This document shows, in pieces, positions 1 to 7,250 of a stretch of 16,886 nucleotides of DNA (positions are counted from its first letter, which is position 1; each line of letters starts with the position of its first letter). Source of the stretch: Sphingomonadaceae bacterium. Lineage in GTDB: Bacteria; Pseudomonadota; Alphaproteobacteria; Sphingomonadales; Sphingomonadaceae. The stretch spans positions 1 to 16,886 of the forward strand of contig JACVCM010000070.1 in NCBI GenBank assembly GCA_016742125.1, given 5' to 3'. The position numbers were made by a program, and so were the translations under genes. The notes under the pieces are model-generated. The model saw nothing but the letters and a program-made list of their open reading frames with translations. It was not told the DNA's origin and searched no databases.

Positions 1-65
<65 letters not shown>

Positions 66-67
66 TG

Positions 68-229
68 GACCATGTGCCGAACTGTGCGGATCATGCCGCG
101 CACTTCGGGGGTGTCTTCGATTTCGACAACGCGGTTCAACTTGTCGAGGCCAAGGCCTTTCAAGGTCGCGCGCTGCGAGGCGGGACGACGGATCGGCGAA
201 CCGGTCTGTTTCAATTTAATCTTCGCCAT
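68..229 (-). CDS. rpmD: 50S ribosomal protein L30, 3' end lost
   Basis: Small protein of the 50S subunit. The 54 readable residues start MAKIKLKQTGSPIRRP and continue with the L30 core: GLGLDKLNRVVEIEDTPEVR, then an RHMV segment near the C-terminus. L30 is usually about 60 residues, so only around five are missing, replaced by the poly-G run at 1-65. The ATG lies 5 bases after the rpsE stop. A GGAG Shine-Dalgarno overlaps the rpsE stop codon, which fixes the start and implies coupling to S5 translation. The expected next genes, rplO and secY, lie outside the window. The gene is partial through data quality, not through mutation. Confidence 0.93.
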
Positions 230-234
230 ATCGA

Positions 235-912
235 TTACTCCGCAATAGCTTCGGCATCGGCTTCAGCGGTCTTGCTGCCACCGCGACCCAGAAGGTCGGA
301 GATTTTCTTGCCGCGACGCTGCGCTACTGATTTCGGACTGGTCTGGTCAGACAGCGCCGCGAAAGTAGCGCGGATCATGTTATAGGGGTTCGACGTGCCG
401 ACCGACTTGGTCACAACGTCCGCAACGCCCAGCGATTCGAACACGGCGCGCATCGGACCACCGGCGATGATGCCGGTACCTGCGGGAGCCGAACGGACGG
501 TGACTTTACCCGCACCGAAATGGCCCTTGCCATCATGGTGCAGCGTGCGGCCGTCTTTCAACGGAACGCGGATCATCGCTTTTTTTGCGGCGGCAGTAGC
601 CTTGTTGATGGCTTCCGGCACTTCGCGCGCCTTGCCATGACCAAAGCCTACCCGGCCCTGGCCATCTCCGACAACGACGAGTGCGGCAAAACCGAAGCGC
701 TTACCACCCTTAACCGTCTTGGAAACGCGGTTGATGTGAACGAGCTTTTCGATCGTACCATCATCTTCCTCGGCCGGGCGGCGCTCTTCGCGACGGCCAC
801 GGCCACGGCCTTCACCGCGATTGCCACGACCACGACGACCTTCGGTCGCTTCGGCTTCAACCGCTACACCTTCGGTGACGACTTCTGCGTTGTTATTTTC
901 ATCAGCCATCAT
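235..912 (-). CDS. rpsE: 30S ribosomal protein S5 with long N-terminal extension
   Basis: S5 helps control decoding fidelity and binds 16S rRNA near the spectinomycin site. At 225 residues it is much longer than the E. coli protein (about 167). Residues 1-24 are acidic, 26-45 form an Arg-Gly-rich block (GRRGRGNRGEGRGRGRREER), and the normal S5 N-terminal RNA-binding domain starts near residue 54. The loop where spectinomycin-resistance mutations fall, INRVSKTVKGG (60-70), has the common sensitive form. The start overlaps the rplR stop by one base (TGATG). A second ATG follows at 909 and sits at a slightly better distance from the upstream GGAG, so translation may begin one codon later. The extension is probably disordered; its function is unknown. 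Confidence 0.97.
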   Translation of the reverse strand: MMADENNNAEVVTEGVAVEAEATEGRRGRGNRGEGRGRGRREERRPAEEDDGTIEKLVHINRVSKTVKGGKRFGFAALVVVGDGQGRVGFGHGKAREVPEAINKATAAAKKAMIRVPLKDGRTLHHDGKGHFGAGKVTVRSAPAGTGIIAGGPMRAVFESLGVADVVTKSVGTSNPYNMIRATFAALSDQTSPKSVAQRRGKKISDLLGRGGSKTAEADAEAIAE

Positions 913-1265
913 CAGAACTCCAATCCGCCTTCGCGCGCTGCATCGGCAAGCGCCTTGACGCGACCGTGGAACAGGAAGCCGCCACGATCAAAAACCACGC
1001 TGGAAATGCCAGCCTTCTTGGCAGCCGCAGCAACGCGCTTGCCGACATCGGCAGCGGCTTCAGCGGTCGAACCGTTTTTCGCCTTCACATCCTTGTCGAG
1101 GGTCGAGGCAGAAGCGACGGTAACGCCCTTGCTGTCATCGATGACCTGCGCATAGATGTGGCGGCCAGTGCGATGCACCGACAGACGCGGACGACCGGCA
1201 ACCTGCGACCGCAGCTTTGAGCGGACGCGTTGGCGACGCTTTTCAAAGAGAGACAGTTTTGCCAT
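912..1265 (-). CDS. rplR: 50S ribosomal protein L18
   Basis: L18 binds 5S rRNA together with L5 and helps place it in the central protuberance of the 50S subunit. The 117-residue length is normal. The basic N-terminus (MAKLSLFEKRRQRVRSKL) is followed by RPRLSVHRTGRHIYAQVIDD and ends with the conserved stretch VVFDRGGFLFHGRVKALADA. The ATG lies 3 bases after the rplF stop, with only a weak AAGAAG-type purine run as ribosome-binding site inside the end of rplF. Initiation is therefore probably by coupling to L6 translation. Its stop shares one base with the rpsE start. Confidence 0.97.
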   Translation of the reverse strand: MAKLSLFEKRRQRVRSKLRSQVAGRPRLSVHRTGRHIYAQVIDDSKGVTVASASTLDKDVKAKNGSTAEAAADVGKRVAAAAKKAGISSVVFDRGGFLFHGRVKALADAAREGGLEF

Positions 1266-1268
1266 GGC

Positions 1269-1802
1269 TTATTTCTTCTTCCCTTCTTTGCGGAAGATAT
1301 ATTCGCCGCGGTATTTGATGCCCTTGCCCTTATAGGGTTCAGGCTTCCTCCAGCGGCGGATTTCGGCAGCAACCTGCCCAACCTTCTGCTTGTCGATCCC
1401 CGAAATTTCCACCGTGGTGTTATCGGGCGTCTTGATCTCGATACCTTCCGGCACGTCGAAATTCACGTCATGGCTATAGCCGAGCTGCAGCTTCAGGACT
1501 TTGCCCTGTGCAGTCGCGCGGTAGCCGACGCCGGTTATTTCGAGGACCTTGGTGAAACCTTCGGTCACGCCAGTGACGAGATTCTGCACGAGCGTGCGCT
1601 GCATGCCCCAGAAAGCGCGAGCCGCTTTACTGTTGTTGGCAGGCTGCACCGAAAGGCCTTCGTCCTTCATTTCATAGGAAATGAGGTCGCTCATCGGCAT
1701 TTTCAGTTCGCCCTTCGGGCCTTTCACCGAAAGCGTGCCGGCATCCATGCTGGCGGTCACGCCAGACGGAAGGGCAACAGGTTTCTTACCAATGCGGCTC
1801 AT
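1269..1802 (-). CDS. rplF: 50S ribosomal protein L6
   Basis: L6 has two similar RNA-binding domains and sits near the sarcin-ricin loop and the factor-binding site. The 177-residue length matches the family. Visible markers are the start MSRIGKKPVALPSGV, the central GVGYRATAQGKVLKLQLGYSH (91-111) and the C-terminal L6 signature PEPYKGKGIKY (154-164), followed by a basic KEGKKK tail. The start codon overlaps the rpsH stop by one base in a TGATG junction, so the two are expected to be translationally coupled. I saw nothing unusual. Confidence 0.98.
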   Translation of the reverse strand: MSRIGKKPVALPSGVTASMDAGTLSVKGPKGELKMPMSDLISYEMKDEGLSVQPANNSKAARAFWGMQRTLVQNLVTGVTEGFTKVLEITGVGYRATAQGKVLKLQLGYSHDVNFDVPEGIEIKTPDNTTVEISGIDKQKVGQVAAEIRRWRKPEPYKGKGIKYRGEYIFRKEGKKK

Positions 1803-2197
1803 CAGAATACCTCCGCCAGGATTTCGCCGCCGACATTCTGTGCGCGCGCTTCGGCGTCGGACAGAACGCCCTTTGGCGTCGAAACGATGGTGATGCCAAG
1901 GCCATTGCGGATAACCGGAAGCTCCTGGCTTCCCGAATATACGCGGCGACCGGGCTTCGAAACGCGGGCAACATGCTGGATAGCAGGTGCGCCCTCGAAA
2001 TATTTCAGTTCGATGCGGATACCCTTGTGGGCACCAATGGCTTCTTCGCTATAGCCGCGGATATAGCCTTCGCGCTGGAGCACGTCGAGAACATGTGCAC
2101 GCAATTTCGAAGCGGGAGAAACGACGCTGTCTTTCTTCGCCCGCTGGCCGTTGCGGATGCGGGTGAGCATATCACCCAAAGGATCTGTCATTGCCAT
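1802..2197 (-). CDS. rpsH: 30S ribosomal protein S8
   Basis: S8 is a primary binder of the 16S central domain. In E. coli it also represses spc-operon translation by binding near the start of rplE; whether that occurs here cannot be read from this window. The protein is 131 residues, starts MAMTDPLGDMLTRIRNGQ and carries the S8 signature GLGITIVSTPKGVLSDAEAR (99-118). An AAGGA Shine-Dalgarno lies 8 bases before the first ATG (2197) but 14 before the alternative Met3, so the first ATG is preferred. The gap to rpsN is 11 bases. Confidence 0.98.
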   Translation of the reverse strand: MAMTDPLGDMLTRIRNGQRAKKDSVVSPASKLRAHVLDVLQREGYIRGYSEEAIGAHKGIRIELKYFEGAPAIQHVARVSKPGRRVYSGSQELPVIRNGLGITIVSTPKGVLSDAEARAQNVGGEILAEVF

Positions 2198-2208
2198 CTA
2201 TCTTGTCC

Positions 2209-2514
2209 TTACCAGCTCGACTTTGTGACGCCCGGGATCATGCCTTTATTGGCGAGATCGCGCAGTTCGATACGGCACAGCCGGAATTTGCGGTAATAAG
2301 CGCGCGGGCGCCCCGTGGTTTCGCAGCGGTTGCGAATACGGTGCTTGTTGCCATTACGCGGAATTTCCGCCATTTTCAGGCGAGCAATCAGGCGCTCGCT
2401 ATCGTCCAGCGACTGGTCTTTCGCCATCGCCTTGAGCTTCGCGTAACGACCAGCATATTTCTTCGCCAGCTTCTTGCGACGCTCGTTCTTGTTTATGGAG
2501 CTCAGTTTAGCCAT
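2209..2514 (-). CDS. rpsN: 30S ribosomal protein S14, zinc-free long form
   Basis: S14 binds the 3' major domain of 16S rRNA in the 30S head. At 101 residues it is the long form. Only two cysteines are present (C64 and C80), in RNRCETTGRPRAYYRKFRLC, rather than the four-Cys zinc ribbon of the short form. It should therefore not bind zinc. The N-terminus is highly basic (KNERRKKLAKKYAGRYAKLK). Its ATG overlaps the rplE stop by one base (TAATG), giving tight coupling to L5. Confidence 0.98.
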   Translation of the reverse strand: MAKLSSINKNERRKKLAKKYAGRYAKLKAMAKDQSLDDSERLIARLKMAEIPRNGNKHRIRNRCETTGRPRAYYRKFRLCRIELRDLANKGMIPGVTKSSW

Positions 2515-3098
2515 TATGCAGCCGCCTTTTCTTCAGCTTCTTCTACAGGGAAAGGGAAGCCGAACAGCTTGAGCAGTTCGCGCGCTTCGTCGTCCGTGTT
2601 TGCCGAAGTCGTTACGATAACATCCATGCCGCGCACCACGTCGATGGCGTCATAGCTGATTTCAGGGAAGATGATCTGTTCTTTCAGGCCCATGGCGAAG
2701 TTGCCACGGCCGTCAAAGCTCTTCGGGTTCAGGCCACGGAAGTCGCGAATACGCGGCATCGCGATGGTCACCAGACGGTCGAGAAATTCGTACATCTGGG
2801 CGCCACGAAGCGTGACCTTCACACCAATCGGCATGCCTTCACGCAGCTTGAAGCCAGCGATCGACTTCTTCGCCTTGGTGATGACCGGCTTCTGCCCAGC
2901 AATCAGTTCCATTTCGGCAAGAGCGGTCGTGACCTTCTTCTTGTCCTGCGAACCTTCGCCCACGCCCATGTTGAGCGTGATCTTTTCAATCTTCGGCACG
3001 GCGAAGCGGTTGGTGTAACCGAACTTCTCGGTCAGAGCCTTGACGATTGTGTCGTCATAGCGCTGCTTCATGCGCGGAGTGTATTTTGTATCAGCCAT
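2514..3098 (-). CDS. rplE: 50S ribosomal protein L5
   Basis: L5 binds 5S rRNA and contacts the P-site tRNA and the 30S subunit through the central protuberance. The protein is 194 residues, about 15 longer than in E. coli, mostly through a polar C-terminal tail ending VEEAEEKAAA. The family core is clear: PKIEKITLNMGVGEG (35-49), then LRGAQMYEFLDRLVTIAMPR (97-116) and DFRGLNPKSFDGRGNF. The first 8 bases overlap the end of rplX in another frame. A GGGGAG Shine-Dalgarno sits 7 bases upstream, inside rplX, and supports this start. Confidence 0.98.
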   Translation of the reverse strand: MADTKYTPRMKQRYDDTIVKALTEKFGYTNRFAVPKIEKITLNMGVGEGSQDKKKVTTALAEMELIAGQKPVITKAKKSIAGFKLREGMPIGVKVTLRGAQMYEFLDRLVTIAMPRIRDFRGLNPKSFDGRGNFAMGLKEQIIFPEISYDAIDVVRGMDVIVTTSANTDDEARELLKLFGFPFPVEEAEEKAAA

Positions 3099-3411
3099 TG
3101 ATCGTCTCCCCGGACTTCACGGCCACACGGACCTTCTTGCCGTCCCTGGTTTCAACGCGAACGCGCGTTGCCTTGCCCGACTTGGGATCGGCCAATGCGA
3201 CATTCGAGATGTGCAGTGGAGCTTCAAAGCGGTCGAGACCGCCCTGAGGGTTCGCTTGCGAAGGCTTGCGGTGACGCACGGCAACATTGACGCCGGAAAC
3301 GACGACCTTGCTGTCCTTTGGCATCACGGCGGTCACTTCGCCCGACTTGCCCTTGTCCTTACCGGCGAGCACGACAACCGTGTCACCCTTTTTGATTTTT
3401 GCCATAGCCAT
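3091..3411 (-). CDS. rplX: 50S ribosomal protein L24
   Basis: L24 is one of the assembly initiators of the 50S subunit and sits near the exit-tunnel opening. The 106-residue protein carries an N-terminal KOW-type motif (KIKKGDTVVVLAGKDKGKSG, about residues 5-24), then VSGVNVAVRHRKPSQANPQGG and HISNVALADPKSGKATRV. A strong GGAGG Shine-Dalgarno overlaps the last codons of rplN, 10 bases before the first ATG, which lies 2 bases after the rplN stop. A second in-frame ATG at codon 3 is possible but would lie too far from that site. The end overlaps rplE by 8 bases. Confidence 0.97.
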   Translation of the reverse strand: MAMAKIKKGDTVVVLAGKDKGKSGEVTAVMPKDSKVVVSGVNVAVRHRKPSQANPQGGLDRFEAPLHISNVALADPKSGKATRVRVETRDGKKVRVAVKSGETING

Positions 3412-3413
3412 GA

Positions 3414-3782
3414 TTACAGCACCTCCGGTGCCAAGCTGATGATTTTCATATGGTTCTTGGCGCGCAGTTCGCGAACCACCGGACCAAAGATACGCGTGCC
3501 GATCGGCTCCTTGTTGTTACCGATCAGGACAGCAGCATTGCTATCGAAACGGATAACCGAACCATCGGCACGGCGGATGTCCTTACGGGTGCGAACGATG
3601 ACGGCCTTGTGCACGTCACCCTTCTTCACCTTGCCACGCGGAGCCGCTTCCTTGATCGACACCACAATGATGTCGCCAACGCCGGCGGTGCGACGCTTGG
3701 ATCCGCCGAGCACCTTGATGCACTGGACGCGCTTGGCGCCGCTGTTGTCAGCCACATCGAGATTTGATTGCATCTGAATCAT
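3414..3782 (-). CDS. rplN: 50S ribosomal protein L14
   Basis: L14 contacts 16S rRNA in an intersubunit bridge and is a docking site for silencing factors such as RsfS in other bacteria. The 122-residue length is standard. It begins MIQMQSNLDVADNSGAKRVQ, and the conserved region RRADGSVIRFDSNAAVLI falls at about 70-87. GGAGG lies 9 bases before the ATG, within the end of rpsQ, and the intergenic gap is only 4 bases. I saw nothing unusual. Confidence 0.98.
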   Translation of the reverse strand: MIQMQSNLDVADNSGAKRVQCIKVLGGSKRRTAGVGDIIVVSIKEAAPRGKVKKGDVHKAVIVRTRKDIRRADGSVIRFDSNAAVLIGNNKEPIGTRIFGPVVRELRAKNHMKIISLAPEVL

Positions 3783-3786
3783 GGAA

Positions 3787-4053
3787 TCAATCCTCCGCTG
3801 CAGCTGCGACCGGTGCTGCGGCAGCGTCAGCTACCAAGCGCCAGGTCTTGTTCTTCGAAATCGGCGCGCACTCTTCGATGCGGACGACTTGGCCTTCCTT
3901 GACGACGTTGTTTTCGTCATGGGCGTGATATTTCTTCGTGCGACGAATGATCTTGCCGTAAAGCGGGTGCTTCACTTTGCGCTCCACGAGAACGACAATC
4001 GTCTTGTCATTCTTGTCGGAGACCACGGTCCCGGTGAGAATACGTTTTGGCAT
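3787..4053 (-). CDS. rpsQ: 30S ribosomal protein S17
   Basis: S17 is an OB-fold protein that binds the 16S 5' domain early in assembly. The start is set at 4053: the protein then begins MPKRILTGTVVSDKNDKT, and a GGAG Shine-Dalgarno lies 8 bases upstream. A longer frame opening at 4140 would run back into rpmC and has no homologous sequence. The result is 88 residues, with the S17 signature GQVVRIEECAPISKNKTW at 54-71. The C-terminus is an alanine-rich tail with an acidic end (VADAAAAPVAAAAED), a few residues longer than in E. coli. The gap to rpmC is 10 bases. Confidence 0.97.
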   Translation of the reverse strand: MPKRILTGTVVSDKNDKTIVVLVERKVKHPLYGKIIRRTKKYHAHDENNVVKEGQVVRIEECAPISKNKTWRLVADAAAAPVAAAAED

Positions 4054-4063
4054 GGGTAGCTCC

Positions 4064-4273
4064 TTATGCCGTCTTTGCGGCGGCGCGCTGGCGCTCACCC
4101 TGCAGGGTTTTGATGCGGGCGATGTCACGACGGACTTCACGGACGCGGGCCGGCTTTTCCATCTGGCCCGTGGCCGATTGGAAACGCAGGTTGAACGCTT
4201 CGCGCTTAAGTTCGCCGAGCTGTACGGCGAGCTGGTCGTCGGTTTTGACGCGCAGATCTTCAGTCTTGCTCAT
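4064..4273 (-). CDS. rpmC: 50S ribosomal protein L29
   Basis: L29 is a small helical-hairpin protein at the peptide exit site, near where trigger factor and SRP dock with L23. The 69-residue protein starts MSKTEDLRVKTDDQLAVQL. It contains the typical LKREAFNLRFQSATGQMEKP (23-42) and RVREVRRDIARIKTLQGER, and ends in a short AAAKTA tail. The ATG follows the rplP stop with a single base between them. GGGAG 9 bases upstream, inside rplP, serves as ribosome-binding site. Confidence 0.97.
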   Translation of the reverse strand: MSKTEDLRVKTDDQLAVQLGELKREAFNLRFQSATGQMEKPARVREVRRDIARIKTLQGERQRAAAKTA

Positions 4274-4274
4274 C

Positions 4275-4709
4275 TTATGATGCTCCCAGATGCGAGGTGT
4301 CGCCGAGACGCGCCACGACCTTGGTCTTGATTGGCAGTTTCATCGCGGCGCGCTGGAAAGCAACGGCAGCGATCGGACCCGGAACGCCGTCAAGTTCGAA
4401 CATGATGCGGCCAGGTTTGACCTTGGCTGCCCAATATTCGACCGAACCCTTACCTTTACCCTGACGGACTTCGGCAGGCTTTTTGGTGACCGGAACGTCG
4501 GGGAAGATACGAATCCACAAACGACCCTGACGCTTGATGTGACGGGTGATTGCACGACGCGCAGCTTCGATCTGGCGTGCTGTGATACGTTCCGGTTCGA
4601 GCGCCTTCAGGCCATAGGAGCCGAAGTTCAGGTCGGAACCGCCCTTGGCTTCGCCCTTGATGCGTCCCTTGAACTGTTTGCGGAACTTGGTTTTCTTTGG
4701 TTGCAGCAT
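4275..4709 (-). CDS. rplP: 50S ribosomal protein L16
   Basis: L16 contacts the A-site tRNA elbow and is needed for late 50S maturation. The protein is 144 residues, starts MLQPKKTKFRKQFKGRIKG and carries LWIRIFPDVPVTKKPAEVRQ followed by GKGKGSVEYW. Arg82 aligns with E. coli Arg81, which the JmjC-type oxygenase RoxA/YcfD hydroxylates. The oxygenase encoded at 11434-12381 belongs to a different (AspH) family, so no link is claimed. An AGGA site lies in the 15-base gap after rpsC. Confidence 0.98.
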   Translation of the reverse strand: MLQPKKTKFRKQFKGRIKGEAKGGSDLNFGSYGLKALEPERITARQIEAARRAITRHIKRQGRLWIRIFPDVPVTKKPAEVRQGKGKGSVEYWAAKVKPGRIMFELDGVPGPIAAVAFQRAAMKLPIKTKVVARLGDTSHLGAS

Positions 4710-4724
4710 GTCTAGTTCCTAAAC

Positions 4725-5429
4725 TCAGCGGCGATCGGACTGCGGACGGACGCCGGAAGTCTGCGCTTCCATCATCAGCCGGTCGGTTGCCATCGGATCG
4801 TGACCCAGGATTTCGCCTTTGAAGATCCAGCACTTGATACCGATGATCCCATAAGCGGTCAGCGCTTCGGCCTCGGCATAATCGACATTCGCGCGGAGCG
4901 TATGCAGTGGAACCCGGCCTTCGCGATACCATTCGACGCGGGCAATTTCAGCACCGCCCAAACGGCCACCGCAAGTGATCTTGATGCCTTCTGCACCGAG
5001 ACGAAGCGCGGATTGAACCGCACGCTTCATGGCGCGGCGGAAGGCGATACGGCGGATCAACTGGTCGGCAACGCCCTGTGCAACCAACTTGGCATCGACT
5101 TCCGGCTTGCGGATTTCGACGATGTTGAGCGACACGTCGGCGCTGGTGAACTGCCCGATCTGCTTTTTCAGCTTTTCGATATCTGCACCCTTCTTGCCGA
5201 TGATGACACCGGGACGGGCTGCGTAAATCGACACGCGGCAATTCTTGGCAGGACGCTCGATGACCACCTTCGAGATCGCTGCCTGTGGCAGGGTTTCAAA
5301 GATGAACTTGCGGATCTTGATGTCTTCCAGAAGCATGCGGCCGTAGTCCGCACCTTCGGCGTACCAGCGGCTGTCCCAGGTCCGGTTGATCTGCAGGCGA
5401 AGCCCGATTGGATTTGATTTCTGACCCAT
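4725..5429 (-). CDS. rpsC: 30S ribosomal protein S3
   Basis: S3 forms part of the mRNA entry channel and has helicase-related Arg/Lys residues. The 234-residue length is normal. It begins MGQKSNPIGLRLQINRTWDS. A type II KH domain shows its GxxG loop as GKKG (78-81) inside ARPGVIIGKKGADIEKL. The C-terminal domain contains GLRGA-like sequence written here as CGGRLGGAEIARVEWYREGR. GAGG lies 8 bases before the ATG, which follows the rplV stop by 3 bases. Confidence 0.98.
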   Translation of the reverse strand: MGQKSNPIGLRLQINRTWDSRWYAEGADYGRMLLEDIKIRKFIFETLPQAAISKVVIERPAKNCRVSIYAARPGVIIGKKGADIEKLKKQIGQFTSADVSLNIVEIRKPEVDAKLVAQGVADQLIRRIAFRRAMKRAVQSALRLGAEGIKITCGGRLGGAEIARVEWYREGRVPLHTLRANVDYAEAEALTAYGIIGIKCWIFKGEILGHDPMATDRLMMEAQTSGVRPQSDRR

Positions 5430-5432
5430 GAC

Positions 5433-5813
5433 TTATGCCTCTTCTTGCTGTTCGCGCACAACGATACGCAGACGGCTGAACGGTTTCAGGATACGGCTCG
5501 ATTTGCCGCGGCCGCGCGCCATGAAACGCTTCATGGTCAGCGCCTTGCCAACGCTCGCCTCGGCCACGACAAGGCTGTCGACGTCGAGATTGTGGTTGTT
5601 TTCAGCGTTGGCGATGGCCGATGCCAGAACCTTGCGAACGTCAGGCGCCATGCCCTTGGTCGAGAAGGTCAGGATGTTAAGCGCATCTTCAGCCTTCTTG
5701 CCGCGGATGAGCGCAGCAACCAGATTGAGCTTCTGTGCCGAACCACGGATAGTGGTGCCGACGGCCAGCGCCTCATTGTCGCCGACGCGACGGGGAGCGG
5801 ATGCCTTGCCCAT
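5433..5813 (-). CDS. rplV: 50S ribosomal protein L22
   Basis: L22 lines the exit tunnel through a long beta-hairpin and is a site of macrolide-resistance mutations. The protein is 126 residues. The tunnel hairpin is visible at about 95-112 (KRFMARGRGKSSRILKPF), and the family core includes ALNILTFSTKGMAPDVRKVL (44-63) and SAIANAENNHNLDVD. No insertion or deletion is seen in the loop tip. The ATG shares one base with the rpsS stop (TAATG), and AAGGG 9 bases upstream can serve as ribosome-binding site. Confidence 0.98.
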   Translation of the reverse strand: MGKASAPRRVGDNEALAVGTTIRGSAQKLNLVAALIRGKKAEDALNILTFSTKGMAPDVRKVLASAIANAENNHNLDVDSLVVAEASVGKALTMKRFMARGRGKSSRILKPFSRLRIVVREQQEEA

Positions 5814-6088
5814 TAGCGTTTGCCCTTCTTGTCTGCGCCGTGGCCGTGGTAGGTCCGCGTAGGAGCGAACTCACCGAGCTTGTGGCCGACCATGTCTTCA
5901 TTCACCGAAACGGGAATGAACTTGTGGCCGTTATAGACGCTGAACGTCAGGCCGACGAATTGCGGCAGAATTGTCGAGCGACGCGACCAGGTCTTGATCG
6001 GCGCAGCCTTCGACGATTCCTGCGCGGTTTCTGCCTTTTTCAGCAGATAGAGGTCAACAAACGGACCTTTCCAGACGGAACGAGACAT
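5813..6088 (-). CDS. rpsS: 30S ribosomal protein S19
   Basis: S19 sits in the 30S head with S13 and forms an intersubunit bridge. The 91-residue length is typical. Visible markers are MSRSVWKGPFVDLYLLKK, TWSRRSTILPQFVGLTFSVY and YNGHKFIPVSVNEDMVGHKL, then LGEFAPTRTYHGH. The last segment is the S19 signature region. A GAGG overlapping the rplB stop lies 6 bases from the ATG, with 3 bases between the two genes. Confidence 0.98.
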   Translation of the reverse strand: MSRSVWKGPFVDLYLLKKAETAQESSKAAPIKTWSRRSTILPQFVGLTFSVYNGHKFIPVSVNEDMVGHKLGEFAPTRTYHGHGADKKGKR

Positions 6089-6091
6089 GAG

Positions 6092-6928
6092 TTACCTCTT
6101 CTTCTTAGCATGCCGCGAACGGATGATCATCCGGTCGGTCGACTTGTTGCTGCGGGTGCGGGCACCCTTGGTTGGCTTGCCCCATGGGGTCACCGGATGA
6201 CGGCCACCCGAGGTGCGGCCTTCACCACCACCATGCGGGTGATCGACCGGGTTCTTGGCAACGCCGCGGGTCAGCGGACGCATGCCGCGCCAGCGGTTGC
6301 GACCGGCCTTGGCAAGCGTGGTATTCGAATTGTCGGGGTTCGAGACCGCGCCAACCGTACCCATGCAGGTGCCCAGGATGTAGCGCTGCTCACCTGAGTT
6401 CAGGCGAACGATAACGCGACCACCGTCACGACCGACCAGCTGCACATAGGTGCCTGCCGAACGGGCGATCTGACCGCCCTTGCCGGGCTTCATCTCGATA
6501 TTGTGGCAGATGGTTCCAACCGGCATCTGGCTCAGCAGCATGGCATTGCCGGGCTTTACGTCGGTCTTTTCACCGGCAACAACGCTATCGCCAACGGCGA
6601 GGCGCTGCGGCGCGAGGATATAGGCCAGTTCACCGTCTTCATATTTGACAAGCGCGATAAACGCCGAACGATTGGGGTCATATTCCAGACGCTCGACCGT
6701 TGCGGGCATATCCCATTTGCGACGCTTGAAGTCGACGACGCGATATTTCTGCTTGTGACCTCCGCCGATGCCACGCGAGGTGACATGGCCCTTGTTGTTG
6801 CGGCCACCGGTCTTCTTCTTGCCTTCGGTCAGCGCCTTGACAGGGCCGCCCTTGTACAGGCTCGAACGGTCGACCAGCACGAGGCCGCGACGGGCGGGGC
6901 TGGTTGGTTTGTAGCTCTTGAGTGCCAT
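6092..6928 (-). CDS. rplB: 50S ribosomal protein L2
   Basis: L2 is required for subunit association and an active peptidyl-transferase centre. The protein has 278 residues (E. coli 273). The N-terminal RNA-binding domain shows GGRNNKGHVTSRGIGGGHKQ (41-60). The C-terminal signature VDHPHGGGEGRTSGGRHPVT (228-247) contains the conserved histidines H230 and H232, which correspond to the region of E. coli His229. It ends in a basic RSRHAKKKR tail. The gap to rplW is 10 bases, with AAGGG as the probable ribosome-binding site. Confidence 0.99.
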   Translation of the reverse strand: MALKSYKPTSPARRGLVLVDRSSLYKGGPVKALTEGKKKTGGRNNKGHVTSRGIGGGHKQKYRVVDFKRRKWDMPATVERLEYDPNRSAFIALVKYEDGELAYILAPQRLAVGDSVVAGEKTDVKPGNAMLLSQMPVGTICHNIEMKPGKGGQIARSAGTYVQLVGRDGGRVIVRLNSGEQRYILGTCMGTVGAVSNPDNSNTTLAKAGRNRWRGMRPLTRGVAKNPVDHPHGGGEGRTSGGRHPVTPWGKPTKGARTRSNKSTDRMIIRSRHAKKKR

Positions 6929-6938
6929 GATCCTGCCC

Positions 6939-7250
6939 TTAAATTCCGGTTGTCACGTCGATGCTCTGGCCTTCGGCCAAAGTGACGATCGCTTTCTTGA
7001 CGTCCGAACGCGTGTAGGGCTTGCCCTTCCAGCGCTTGGTCTTGCCCTTTTGCACCAGCGTGTTCACGTTCGTGACCTTGACGTCGAACAAGGCTTCAAC
7101 AGCTGCCTTGATCTGCGGCTTGGTGGAATCGCCAGCTACCTTGAAAACAACGGCGTTGTTTTCGGAGAGCAGTGTCGCCTTTTCGGTGATGTGCGGGGCA
7201 ACGATCACGTCATAATGACGCACGTCGATTGCTTCTTTTGACTTAGCCAT
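6939..7250 (-). CDS. rplW: 50S ribosomal protein L23
   Basis: L23 is the main docking site at the tunnel exit for trigger factor and SRP. I set the start at 7250 (MAKSKEAIDVRHYDVIVAPH), giving 103 residues. A GGAGG sits 9 bases upstream. An earlier in-frame start at 7274 would place more of the protein over rplD and has no family support. Conserved parts are APHITEKATLLSENNAVVFK (18-37), KVTNVNTLVQKGKTKRWKGK and YTRSDVKKAIVTLAEG. The first 8 bases overlap the end of rplD in another frame. Confidence 0.97.
   Translation of the reverse strand: MAKSKEAIDVRHYDVIVAPHITEKATLLSENNAVVFKVAGDSTKPQIKAAVEALFDVKVTNVNTLVQKGKTKRWKGKPYTRSDVKKAIVTLAEGQSIDVTTGI

Noticed and set aside
1230..2054. 274-codon plus-strand frame opposite rplF and rpsH
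   Set aside because: It is antisense to two certain ribosomal protein genes, and I recognise no family.
4054..4140. 29-residue N-terminal extension of S17
   Set aside because: It overlaps rpmC, lacks S17 similarity, and the internal ATG at 4053 has a GGAG and gives the normal length.
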